6,878 nucleotides of DNA, from NCBI GenBank assembly GCA_021159225.1, contig JAGGSE010000200.1, positions 1 to 6,878 of the forward strand, in the 5' to 3' direction. The stretch is from a bacterium. Its GTDB lineage: Bacteria; Patescibacteriota; Minisyncoccia; Minisyncoccales; JAGGSE01. Below, piece after piece: positions 1-5,261 of this stretch (position 1 is its first letter; each line of letters opens with the position of its first letter). Made by a program: the position numbers and the translations under genes. The notes below the pieces were generated by a model, which was not told where the DNA came from, did no database searches, and saw only the letters and a program-made list of their open reading frames with translations.

Positions 1-309
1 TTCTTCTTTATACAATTTCTCTAAAGCCGGGAAAATCATTGTTAGCAACTGAAAGATAATAACAGCGGTGATATAGGGACCCAATCCCAACATCACAATA
101 GATAATTTATCAAGAGCGCCGCCAGTGAATACATTCAGAAGGCCAAACATCTGAAATTGATTAAAGAAATTCTCCAGATTTTCAAAGTTAATTCCTGGGA
201 TAGGAATGTTAGCCATTACCCTAAACAGAGCAAGAATAGAAAGGACGAAGAATATCTTCTTTCTTATATCAGGAATTTTGAAAGTCTGGGTGATTTTTTG
301 GTACCACAT
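1..309 (-). CDS. secY: Protein translocase subunit SecY, N-terminal 103 residues (cut by window edge)
   Basis: SecY is the channel-forming inner-membrane subunit of the Sec translocon, exporting and inserting unfolded proteins together with SecE/SecG, SecA and ribosomes. The reverse complement of 1-309 reads without a stop from ATG at 309. The N-terminus is short and basic (KIPDIRKK, residues 11-18). A first membrane segment follows at about 19-38, ending in the family-typical FRVMANIPIPG (29-39). The plug/TM2 region at about 55-95 contains FTGGALDKLSIVMLGLGPYI (61-80) and then IIFQLLTMIFP (84-94). This matches the order and spacing of E. coli SecY. The start lies 2 bases after the rplO stop, the usual spc-operon position of secY. 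No strong ribosome binding site is visible. The remainder lies beyond the left edge, so I see truncation by the window and no evidence of a broken gene. Confidence 0.96.
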   Translation of the reverse strand, partial: MWYQKITQTFKIPDIRKKIFFVLSILALFRVMANIPIPGINFENLENFFNQFQMFGLLNVFTGGALDKLSIVMLGLGPYITAVIIFQLLTMIFPALEKLYKEE

Positions 310-311
310 AT

Positions 312-746
312 TTATCTTATTGTTCCACCGACTTTTTTAATTTTTTCCCTTGCTCTTTTTGAAAGAAGGCAATTCTCAATAATCAGTTTTTTACTAATTT
401 TTCCCTTCCCCAGAATTTTTACCTCAGGTATTTTCCCTCCTATTTTGCCAACGACTCTTTTTTCAACCAGAGAGGTCGGAGAGACCGTTTCGTTTTCTTT
501 AAATTTTTTCTCCAATGTCGCTAGGTTTACAATTTTTATTTTTAACCTCTCTCTTGACCTAAATTTGTATCCTCTTAATTTCGGATATCTTTTTATCAAT
601 TCTCTGATGATAGGTTTGAGTTTTGCTCCCGCTCTGGCATTTTGTCCTTTTATTCCTCTGCCGCAGTAATTTCCCCGTTTTCCTCCCCGTCCCACTCTTT
701 TTTTTCTTTTTGGTTTATGAATTGGACGAAGTTGATGTATTTGCAT
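312..746 (-). CDS. rplO: 50S ribosomal protein L15 (uL15)
   Basis: L15 is a late-assembling large-subunit protein that binds 23S rRNA. The 144-residue product has the usual basic, glycine-rich N-terminal extension (KRVGRGGKRGNYCGRGIKGQ, residues 16-35, then NARAG). The globular C-terminal half includes VKILGKGKISKKL and ends LLSKRAREKIKKVGGTIR. Length equals the E. coli protein (144). The N-terminal loop differs from the common GRGxGSGxGKTxGRGHKGQ form, with a Tyr-Cys where Lys-Thr is usual. I recall this as typical of CPR bacteria, but cannot test it here. The ATG at 746 lies inside the 3' end of rpsE, giving a 32-base out-of-frame overlap exactly where rpmD would normally sit. Bases before the start (AAGCAAAAATCAAT) carry no clear Shine-Dalgarno sequence, so translation may be coupled to rpsE. 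The stop is followed after 2 bases by secY. Confidence 0.97.
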   Translation of the reverse strand: MQIHQLRPIHKPKRKKRVGRGGKRGNYCGRGIKGQNARAGAKLKPIIRELIKRYPKLRGYKFRSRERLKIKIVNLATLEKKFKENETVSPTSLVEKRVVGKIGGKIPEVKILGKGKISKKLIIENCLLSKRAREKIKKVGGTIR

Positions 747-1224
747 ATTGATTTTTGCTTAATTTTAATTTTTCTAAAGCCTTTATGGTTGCCATTGCAT
801 TGTTAAGTTTGTTTTTTGTTTTACCTAAAATCTTTGAAGAGATATTTTTTATTCCCGCTAAATGGCAAATTATTCTAACCGTTCCTCCTGCTGTCAGTCC
901 CCTTCCCTTTCCTTGGGGTTTAAGCAAGACACGGGCGGCTCCGAACTTTGCTTCTGTCTCGTAGGGAATTGTTTCAGAAACAAGGGGAACCTCAATTATA
1001 TTCTTCTTTGCCTGATAGGTTGCTTTTTCTATTGCCTGGGCAACGTCCTGACCTGAGGATACACCTATTCCTACCTTTCCGGCTCTGTTTCCGATGACCA
1101 TCACAGCCCTGAATCTTAATTTTTTCCCTCCAGCCCTCACATGGACGACCCTACTTAGGTCAAGCACCCTTGACTCAAATCCCTCAATATCTTTATTTTT
1201 TGGTATTCTTTTTTGACCTCCCAT
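715..1224 (-). CDS. rpsE: 30S ribosomal protein S5 (uS5)
   Basis: S5 binds 16S rRNA near the mRNA entry tunnel and contributes to decoding accuracy and the S4-S5 interface. The 169-residue protein shows the N-terminal double-stranded-RNA-binding fold with RVVHVRAGGKKLRFRAVMVI (25-44) and GNRAGKVGIGVSSGQDVAQA (45-64). The C-terminal half has the LTAGGTVR loop and an ATIKALEKL helix. The common GxGKAxEV segment appears as GVSSGQDV, and the usual SxNPxN near the end is replaced by KTKNKLNN. The last residues (NQYANTSTSSNS) are low-complexity and encoded by the same DNA as the first codons of rplO in another frame. The start is ATG at 1224, 12 bases after the rplR stop, with no good Shine-Dalgarno sequence. 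Length is close to the usual ~166 residues. Confidence 0.97.
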   Translation of the reverse strand: MGGQKRIPKNKDIEGFESRVLDLSRVVHVRAGGKKLRFRAVMVIGNRAGKVGIGVSSGQDVAQAIEKATYQAKKNIIEVPLVSETIPYETEAKFGAARVLLKPQGKGRGLTAGGTVRIICHLAGIKNISSKILGKTKNKLNNAMATIKALEKLKLSKNQYANTSTSSNS

Positions 1225-1236
1225 CGTATTAAAGTA

Positions 1237-1605
1237 TTAAAATCTTAACCCTCCTTTTCTTGCGCCCTCAGCCAATGCCTTTACTCGACCGTGGTATTTA
1301 TATCCTGCCCTATCAAAAACTATTCTTTCAATCTTTCTTTTCTTGGCTTTTTGGGCGATTAGTTTTCCCGTTTCAAAAGCCAATTCCGTCTTTCCTTTTT
1401 TAGAACCTTTGTCCTTTTTTATTTCTTTATCAGAGGCGGCGCTGATAACCACTCCTTTTTGGTCATCAATTAACTGGGCGTAGATATGATTATTTGACCT
1501 GAAAACACATAATCGAGGAATATCAGATGTTCCGTTGATCTTAGCCCTAATTCTCTTATGACGTCTATATCTTTTTTCCTTTTTATTCTTCTCCTTTTTA
1601 CTCAT
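1237..1605 (-). CDS. rplR: 50S ribosomal protein L18 (uL18)
   Basis: L18 binds 5S rRNA and, with L5, attaches it to the central protuberance of the large subunit. The 122-residue product has the very basic N-terminus (KRYRRHKRIRAKINGTSDIP) and the core PRLCVFRSNNHIYAQLIDD (30-48). The conserved C-terminal stretch FDRAGYKYHGRVKALAEGAR ends in GGLRF, and the family's DRgGyxYHGRVKALAdaAREGGLxF pattern is fully recognisable. Length is slightly above the E. coli protein (117), from the lysine-rich start. Start ATG at 1605 lies 12 bases after the rplF stop; an AGAG about 9 bases upstream is the only weak ribosome-binding candidate. It lies between rplF and rpsE as in the standard spc operon. Confidence 0.97.
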   Translation of the reverse strand: MSKKEKNKKEKRYRRHKRIRAKINGTSDIPRLCVFRSNNHIYAQLIDDQKGVVISAASDKEIKKDKGSKKGKTELAFETGKLIAQKAKKRKIERIVFDRAGYKYHGRVKALAEGARKGGLRF

Positions 1606-1617
1606 AACTCGGCTCTT

Positions 1618-2163
1618 TTATTTTGCTGTTGTTGTTGCCTTTTTTCCAGCCTTTTTTCTAATCTCCTCCCCTAAATATCTTACCCCTTTTCCTTTATAGG
1701 GCTCTGGAGGACGAATCTTTCTTATTTTAGCAGCAATCTGCCCTACCAGTTCTTTATCAATTCCGGAGACGCTGATAACATTCTTTTCAACCGAAAGTTT
1801 TATTCCCTCTGGCGCTCTAATTTTTACCGGATGACTGAAGCCCAACTGCAAAACCAAATCATTCCCTTCCATTTTTGCCTGATAGCCCACTCCTTTTATT
1901 TCTAATTTTTTTTCAAAACCGGTCTTCACCCCTTTTACAAAATTAGCCAGTAATGCTCGGCTTAATCCCCAAAACGCTTTTGCTCTTTTGGTCTTACTTT
2001 TCGGTGAAAGCAGAATTTTTTTGCCTTCTTGAACAATTTTAATTTCAGGCAGAATCTCTCTTGAGATTTCTCCCTTTGGACCTTTTATCCGAATCTTCTG
2101 TCCTTTGATTTCAACTTCAACACCATCTGGTATTTCTATTGGTTTTTTGCCTATTCGCGACAT
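1618..2163 (-). CDS. rplF: 50S ribosomal protein L6 (uL6)
   Basis: L6 binds 23S rRNA near the sarcin-ricin loop and the GTPase-associated centre. I start it at ATG 2163, giving 181 residues beginning MSRIGKKPIEIPDGVEV, the family's standard N-terminus. An in-frame ATG at 2226 would add 21 residues encoded by the upstream repeat array and is unlikely to be the main start. Two L6 repeat domains are visible, one at about 1-80 and one at about 82-160 (KLEIKGVGYQAKMEGNDLVL). The conserved C-terminal signature PPEPYKGKGVRY (152-163) follows, and the tail KKAGKKATTTAK is basic with a short threonine run. There is no Shine-Dalgarno sequence before 2163 (bases read TTCGCTGATTTTT). The gene is separated from rpsH by 153 bases of TTCGT repeat instead of the usual few bases. 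Confidence 0.96.
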   Translation of the reverse strand: MSRIGKKPIEIPDGVEVEIKGQKIRIKGPKGEISREILPEIKIVQEGKKILLSPKSKTKRAKAFWGLSRALLANFVKGVKTGFEKKLEIKGVGYQAKMEGNDLVLQLGFSHPVKIRAPEGIKLSVEKNVISVSGIDKELVGQIAAKIRKIRPPEPYKGKGVRYLGEEIRKKAGKKATTTAK

Positions 2164-2203
2164 AAAAATCAGCGAATGTACGAATCGATTACGAAAATTT
2201 CGT

Positions 2204-2318
2204 ATATTCGTAAATTCGTAACTCATTCGTAAATTCGTTGATAATTATTTAATATTCGTAAATTCGTAACTCATTCGTAAATTCGTTGATAACTTTCGTA
2301 AATTCGTTGATAATTATT
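2204..2318. repeat. TTCGT-rich tandem repeat array between rpsH and rplF
   Basis: The array holds two identical 41-base copies at 2204-2244 and 2252-2292 (period 48), each built from TTCGTAAATTCGT blocks. A third partial copy at 2295-2318 matches 24 bases of the unit and runs into the rpsH stop codon. TTCGT occurs 11 times on the plus strand between 2199 and 2307, mostly in pairs 8 bases apart, and ACGAA occurs twice at 2180-2195. A palindrome TACGAAA-A-TTTCGTA (2190-2204) closes the rplF-proximal side. The array occupies almost the whole 153-base gap in an otherwise tightly packed operon. It is not a CRISPR: the 7-base spacing between copies is too short and there are no unique spacers. Similar AT-rich, TTCGTAA-type intergenic repeats are, to my recollection, common in CPR genomes; function is unknown. 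Confidence 0.9.
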
Positions 2319-2700
2319 ACCATATTTCGCAGATTATTTCTCCTCCTAACTTCCGTTTTCTGGCTTCCCTGTCTGTCATTAGCCCCCTTGATGTAGAAAC
2401 AATCGCTATTCCGTAACCGGCTTTTACTCTTTTTATTTTTGTATAAGGAAGGTAGATTCTCTGTCCTGGTTTTGAAATTCGCTTTATTCCCTGAATAGCA
2501 GGTTCTTCTTGAGAATATTTTAAGTTAATTTCAATAAATACCCTTTTTTTGCCTTTTTTCTTTATTTTTCCAACAAATCCCTCTTTTTCCAAAAGTTTGG
2601 CAATTTCGTATTTCAGTTTAGAAAATGGAACAAAGACAGTGTTTTTTTTCACTGCTATAGCGTTCCTTATTGATGTTAGCATATCAGAAATAGTGTCCAT
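2317..2700 (-). CDS. rpsH: 30S ribosomal protein S8 (uS8)
   Basis: S8 binds helix 21 of 16S rRNA as a primary assembly protein. In E. coli it also represses the spc operon by binding mRNA at the rplX-rplE junction. The 127-residue product begins MDTISDMLTSIRNA, the family N-terminus. It has the N-terminal alpha/beta domain (FSKLKYEIAKLLEKEGFVGK) and the C-terminal RNA-binding domain with STSRGLMTDREARKRKLGGE (102-121), which contains the conserved STSxGhMTxxEAxxxxxGGE pattern. The RNA-contacting Ser/Thr loop therefore looks intact. The start is ATG at 2700, 15 bases after rpsN; a weak GAAG lies upstream. Its stop is overlapped by the edge of the downstream repeat array. Confidence 0.98.
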   Translation of the reverse strand: MDTISDMLTSIRNAIAVKKNTVFVPFSKLKYEIAKLLEKEGFVGKIKKKGKKRVFIEINLKYSQEEPAIQGIKRISKPGQRIYLPYTKIKRVKAGYGIAIVSTSRGLMTDREARKRKLGGEIICEIW

Positions 2701-2715
2701 AATATAAAACTTCTT

Positions 2716-2901
2716 TTACCAGGAGGATTTTCTTACTCCCGGTATCAGTCCTTTATTTGCTGCCTCCCTGAAGCAAATCCGGCATAGCCCGAATTTTCTC
2801 AGATATCCCCTTCTTCTTCCACAGCGAAAACAACGCCTGACAATGCGGGTTTTAAATTTTGGCTTTTTTAATGATTTTACTATCTGCGACTTTTTTGGCA
2901 T
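2716..2901 (-). CDS. rpsN: 30S ribosomal protein S14, zinc-binding type (uS14, type Z)
   Basis: S14 is a small-subunit head protein. This 61-residue form is the short zinc-binding version, not the ~100-residue zinc-free paralogue. Four cysteines (C24, C27, C40, C43) form CxxC-x12-CxxC inside RRCFRCGRRRGYLRKFGLCR (22-41). The C-terminus AANKGLIPGVRKSSW is the strongly conserved end that contacts 16S rRNA. The start is ATG at 2901, 4 bases after the rplE stop, with no Shine-Dalgarno sequence. Its place between rplE and rpsH is standard. With all four ligands present it should bind one zinc ion; L24 in this cluster also carries a putative zinc ribbon. Confidence 0.98.
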   Translation of the reverse strand: MPKKSQIVKSLKKPKFKTRIVRRCFRCGRRRGYLRKFGLCRICFREAANKGLIPGVRKSSW

Positions 2902-2905
2902 AGGT

Positions 2906-3460
2906 TTAAAATTTGATTGGAAATCCTGCTAACCTAAATAATTCGCTTGCCTCTTCCCTTGTTGAAGCAGTGGTGACAACGGATACCTCTAATCCAAATA
3001 TCTCTCTTGTTTTCTCCGCAGAAATTTCGGGAAAGGCAATGCTTTCTCTAATTCCTATGGTTAGATTCCCCAAATTAATGGACCTTTCCGGTATACCTTT
3101 AAAGTCACGGGAACGGGGAAGGACAATATTTATTAATCTTTCTAAAAAATCCCACATTCTTTGACCTCTTAAGGTTACCATTGCTCCTACTGGAGTCCCC
3201 TTTTTGATTTTAAATCCAGCAATGGACTTTTTTGCCTTGGTCAATATCGGTCTTTGTCCTGTAATTAAAGACAACTGCTCTAACATTGTTTCCAAAAACT
3301 TCTTTCGCTCAGCAGGATTTTTTTGAACTATCTGTCTTCCAAAACCAGCATTGACCACCACCTTCTCAAAGCGAGGGACTGCCATCTTATTTCCATAGCC
3401 AAATTTTTTCATCATTGCCGGAATCACTTCTTTTTGATATTTTTCTTTTAACCGCATCAT
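2906..3460 (-). CDS. rplE: 50S ribosomal protein L5 (uL5)
   Basis: L5 binds 5S rRNA and the P-site tRNA region in the central protuberance. From ATG 3460 the product has 184 residues (MMRLKEKYQKEVIPAMMKKF), close to the usual ~180. Conserved blocks are VPRFEKVVVNAGFGR, the ITGQRPILTKAKKSIAGFKI segment, GTPVGAMVTLRGQRMWDFLE, and LPRSRDFKGI, with a C-terminal AGFPIKF. An immediately following ATG at 3457 is equally possible. A TTG at 3487 would add 9 residues encoded inside the palindromic element and fits the family poorly. No Shine-Dalgarno sequence is visible: the bases upstream form the 3' arm of a long inverted repeat ending 7 bases before the start. The 244-base gap to rplX is the largest intergenic gap between two genes here. 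Confidence 0.95.
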   Translation of the reverse strand: MMRLKEKYQKEVIPAMMKKFGYGNKMAVPRFEKVVVNAGFGRQIVQKNPAERKKFLETMLEQLSLITGQRPILTKAKKSIAGFKIKKGTPVGAMVTLRGQRMWDFLERLINIVLPRSRDFKGIPERSINLGNLTIGIRESIAFPEISAEKTREIFGLEVSVVTTASTREEASELFRLAGFPIKF

Positions 3461-3467
3461 ACTATTT

Positions 3468-3696
3468 GTTAACCATTTTGGTAACAATTCTCGATAACTT
3501 CTTTGCTGAGGTATCCTGAACTAAGGGGAGCATATCGCAGCCGAGCCCCAGAAAAGAATTGCGTTTCAGAAAAAGGTTTGTGAGGCTCGGTCAGATTTTG
3601 GAAGCGCCTGGAGATAAATTCTTTCTTACCACTTACGGCGACTTCGTGCTCCCCGAGGCAAGATGCCTCAGCAAATTTGCTACCAAAGCGGTTAGC
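3468..3696. repeat. Long imperfect palindromic element between rplX and rplE (mobile repeat or structured leader)
   Basis: Several nested inverted pairs share one centre. The outer arms 3468-3483 and 3681-3696 match at 13 of 16 positions. Next come TTTGCTGAGG 3502-3511 with CCTCAGCAAA 3666-3675 (perfect) and GGGGAGCA 3525-3532 with TGCTCCCC 3647-3654 (perfect). Inside are CCGAGCC 3541-3547 with GGCTCGG 3584-3590 (perfect). A small hairpin GAGGCA-AGA-TGCCTC sits at 3655-3669. AAAGAATT 3553-3560 can pair with AATTCTTT 3617-3624 as an alternative. GC content is about half over 3541-3660, against roughly a quarter in 3421-3480. No target-site duplication is evident, and the 88-residue open frame across it (minus strand, to 3735) resembles no family I know. 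It could be a MITE-like insertion or a structured regulatory RNA at the position of the E. coli S8 operator; I cannot decide between them. Confidence 0.8.
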
Positions 3697-3704
3697 AATT
3701 ACAT

Positions 3705-4028
3705 TTATGATAATTCTTGGCCACACTTTTTGCAAATCCTTGTTTTTATTTTTTGCTTTTTATCTTTTAAAATAATTTTATAGCCAATTCTTGACGCCTT
3801 GCCGCAATTGGGGCAAATAATTTTAACATTGGAAGCATCAATTGGCTTGGGAAGTTGAATAACCTGTCCCTTTTCTCCCTCCCTTTTTGGCTTTTGATGC
3901 TTTTTAACTATATTTACACCCTCAACCAAAATCCTCCCCTCTTTAGGGAAGACCCTTAAGACCCTGCCAGTTTTTCCTCTGTCCTTTCCTGAGATTATTA
4001 ACACCTTGTCGTTCTTTTTTATTTTCAT
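3705..4028 (-). CDS. rplX: 50S ribosomal protein L24 (uL24) with C-terminal zinc ribbon
   Basis: L24 is an early assembly protein that nucleates 23S rRNA folding near the exit tunnel. The 107-residue product has the KOW motif at about 7-34 (DKVLIISGKDRGKTGRVLRV). The middle segment is VEGVNIVKKHQKP followed by IQLPKPIDASNVKIICPNC. Four cysteines (C72, C75, C99, C102) make a CPNCGK...CKKCGQ zinc ribbon; many bacterial L24 proteins have this form while E. coli has lost it. The ATG at 4028 overlaps the rplN stop by one base (TAATG), so the two genes are probably translationally coupled. Downstream, the palindromic element begins 8 bases after the stop, separating this gene from rplE. Confidence 0.97.
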   Translation of the reverse strand: MKIKKNDKVLIISGKDRGKTGRVLRVFPKEGRILVEGVNIVKKHQKPKREGEKGQVIQLPKPIDASNVKIICPNCGKASRIGYKIILKDKKQKIKTRICKKCGQELS

Positions 4029-4399
4029 TAAATCAGTTCTTCAGCCATTGTGGCTATTTTTTCAAAACCCTTTTCTCTAACCTCCATTGCTACTGGGCCA
4101 AAAATCCGATTTCCCTTTGGTTCCTTTGTTTTTCCGTCTAAAATTACGCAGGCATTATCATCAAAACGAATATATGTTCCATCTTTTCTTCTTAATTCTT
4201 TTTTTTGCCTTACTATCACTGCCCTTACCACGTCGTGCTTTTTTATTTCCCTGCGCGGTTCAGCAACCTTTACCGTGCCTACGATTATATCTCCCAGCCG
4301 GGCATATCTTTTACCGCTTCCTCCCGGAATATGAATACACTGAACAATTTTCGCTCCGCTATTATCAATGACCTTTAACATTGTTCGTGGTTGAATCAT
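4028..4399 (-). CDS. rplN: 50S ribosomal protein L14 (uL14)
   Basis: L14 binds 23S rRNA at the subunit interface, contacts L19, and is the docking site of the silencing factor RsfS in bacteria. The 123-residue product has exactly the usual bacterial length (E. coli 123). It starts MIQPRTMLKVIDNSGAKIVQ, with the family DNSGAK block. It continues with GDIIVGTVKVAEP, VRAVIVRQKKELRRKDGTYI, FDDNACVILD and GNRIFGPVAMEVR, all conserved. The start ATG at 4399 is 7 bases after the rpsQ stop; AGAAGA about 12 bases upstream is the only weak ribosome-binding candidate. It is followed by a 1-base overlap with rplX. Confidence 0.98.
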   Translation of the reverse strand: MIQPRTMLKVIDNSGAKIVQCIHIPGGSGKRYARLGDIIVGTVKVAEPRREIKKHDVVRAVIVRQKKELRRKDGTYIRFDDNACVILDGKTKEPKGNRIFGPVAMEVREKGFEKIATMAEELI

Positions 4400-4406
4400 A
4401 TTTTGG

Positions 4407-4640
4407 TTAAATCTTCTTTATTACCCTCCATCTTTTTTCTTTACTTATTGGCCGACACTCCTCAATTACAACCTTGTCTCCGATTCTAAGGTCCAATTTT
4501 TCGTTATGGGCTTTATATTTTTTATGAAAACGATACCTTCTCTTATATAAGGGATGTTTTTTAATCGCTTCTACCTGAACGACAACTGTCTTTTTCATCT
4601 TGTCTGAAACCACCACTCCGATTAACCTTTTTTTGGGCAT
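4407..4640 (-). CDS. rpsQ: 30S ribosomal protein S17 (uS17)
   Basis: S17 is a primary 16S rRNA-binding protein with an OB-type beta barrel. From ATG 4640 the product is 77 residues, beginning MPKKRLIGVVVSDKMKKTVV, which carries the conserved G-VVSDKM-KTVVV start. The loop HPLYKRRYRFHKKYKAHNE and the signature GDKVVIEECRPISKEKRW (54-71) are clear. A TTG at 4676 would extend it by 12 asparagine/lysine-rich residues inside rpmC; the family start and the single-base gap to rpmC favour 4640. There is no Shine-Dalgarno sequence (AAAGAAAAATAAT precedes the ATG), so coupling to rpmC translation is likely. Confidence 0.96.
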   Translation of the reverse strand: MPKKRLIGVVVSDKMKKTVVVQVEAIKKHPLYKRRYRFHKKYKAHNEKLDLRIGDKVVIEECRPISKEKRWRVIKKI

Positions 4641-4641
4641 A

Positions 4642-4845
4642 TTATTTTTCTTTGTTTTTATGTTGTTTTTCTCCAAGTATGGTCAGGGTTCTTGCTATTT
4701 CCTTTCTGATTTTTCTGATTTCCTTTACATTTTTCACCTTACCTGAAACCAAGTCAAACCGCAGTTCCTGCAGTTTCTTTCTCAGGTCGTTGACTATTTC
4801 TTTCAACTCCTCTTTTGACCTTTGTCGTAGTTCGTTTGCTTTCAT
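4642..4845 (-). CDS. rpmC: 50S ribosomal protein L29 (uL29)
   Basis: L29 sits beside the nascent-chain exit tunnel with L23 and helps form the docking site for signal recognition particle and trigger factor. The 67-residue product is a two-helix hairpin: MKANELRQRSKEELKEIVND, then LRKKLQELRFDLVSGKVKNV, then KEIRKIRKEIARTLTILGEK. Conserved features are the ELR start, the LRF-L-SG turn and the R-IRK-IAR-LTIL segment. Start ATG at 4845 is 3 bases after the rplP stop and is the best-supported start in the window, because AAGGAA at 4853-4858 lies 7 bases upstream. A 1-base gap separates it from rpsQ. Confidence 0.97.
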   Translation of the reverse strand: MKANELRQRSKEELKEIVNDLRKKLQELRFDLVSGKVKNVKEIRKIRKEIARTLTILGEKQHKNKEK

Positions 4846-4848
4846 GGT

Positions 4849-5256
4849 TTATTTCCTTGTTATAAATTTGGTCTTTATTGGCAGTTTGTCGCTTGCCATC
4901 TTAAGCGCTTCTCGAGCCGTCTTCTCGCTTACTCCGTCCAATTCAAAAATTACCCGTCCCGGTTTTACCGGAAAGGCATAAAATTCAACCGACCCTTTTC
5001 CTCCGCCCATAGGGACCTCCACCCCCTTTCTGGTAATTGGCTTTTGAGGAAAAATTCTTATCCAAAACTTCCCTCCCTTTCTTAGGTATCTTAAAATCAC
5101 CCTTCTTGCTGCTTCAATCTGCCGTGAAGAAATCCATTTGGTTTCCAGGGATTTTATACCAAAACTGCCGAAGTTTAGTTCGGTTCCCCGGCTTTCAATT
5201 CCCTTGCTTCGCCCCTTCTGCCATTTTCTATACTTAACCTTTTTTGGAAATAGCAT
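4849..5256 (-). CDS. rplP: 50S ribosomal protein L16 (uL16)
   Basis: L16 is a late-assembling protein near the A-site tRNA elbow and the peptidyl-transferase centre. From ATG 5256 it has 135 residues beginning MLFPKKVKYRKWQKGR, equivalent to MLQPKRTKFRKMHKGR of E. coli (136 residues). Conserved blocks are LNFGSFGIKSLE, RQIEAARRVI (45-54), WIRIFPQKPITRKGVEVPMG (65-84), and KLPIKTKF near the C-terminus. At the E. coli Arg81 position, a known hydroxylation site, this protein has Pro82. The start is ambiguous: a TTG at 5265 in the same frame overlaps the rpsC TGA by 3 bases, has GGGAG 8 bases upstream (5273-5277), and would add only Met-Ile-Ser. I prefer the ATG because the family begins there. 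Confidence 0.95.
   Translation of the reverse strand: MLFPKKVKYRKWQKGRSKGIESRGTELNFGSFGIKSLETKWISSRQIEAARRVILRYLRKGGKFWIRIFPQKPITRKGVEVPMGGGKGSVEFYAFPVKPGRVIFELDGVSEKTAREALKMASDKLPIKTKFITRK
4853..4858 (-). promoter_or_regulatory. Ribosome binding site of rpmC (AAGGAA)
   Basis: AAGGAA on the minus strand lies 7 bases before the rpmC ATG, inside the last codons of rplP. It is the clearest correctly spaced Shine-Dalgarno sequence in the window and fixes the rpmC start. Confidence 0.7.
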
Positions 5257-5261
5257 AGATA

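Noticed and set aside
157..669. 170-codon plus-strand open frame opposite rplO and secY
   Set aside because: It is antisense to two clearly conserved genes; its hydrophobic composition is what the complement of lysine-rich, AT-rich coding DNA produces.
2204..2292. CRISPR array
   Set aside because: The two 41-base copies are separated by only 7 bases, the unit is itself made of smaller repeats, and there are no unique spacers or cas genes.
3541..3590. Intrinsic terminator from the CCGAGCC/GGCTCGG stem
   Set aside because: The 36-base loop is large and neither strand has a T run directly after the stem; termination in the middle of this operon would also be unexpected.
3468..3696. Insertion sequence
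   Set aside because: No transposase reading frame and no target-site duplication are visible; at about 230 bases it could only be a non-autonomous element, so I list it as a repeat of unknown nature.
3469..3735. 88-codon minus-strand open frame between rplX and rplE as a gene
   Set aside because: It overlaps the rplX end by 31 bases, is encoded almost wholly by the palindromic element, resembles no family I recognise and has no ribosome binding site.
4641..4676. N-terminally extended S17 starting at TTG 4676
   Set aside because: It would overlap rpmC by 35 bases and add low-complexity residues absent from the family; ATG 4640 fits better.
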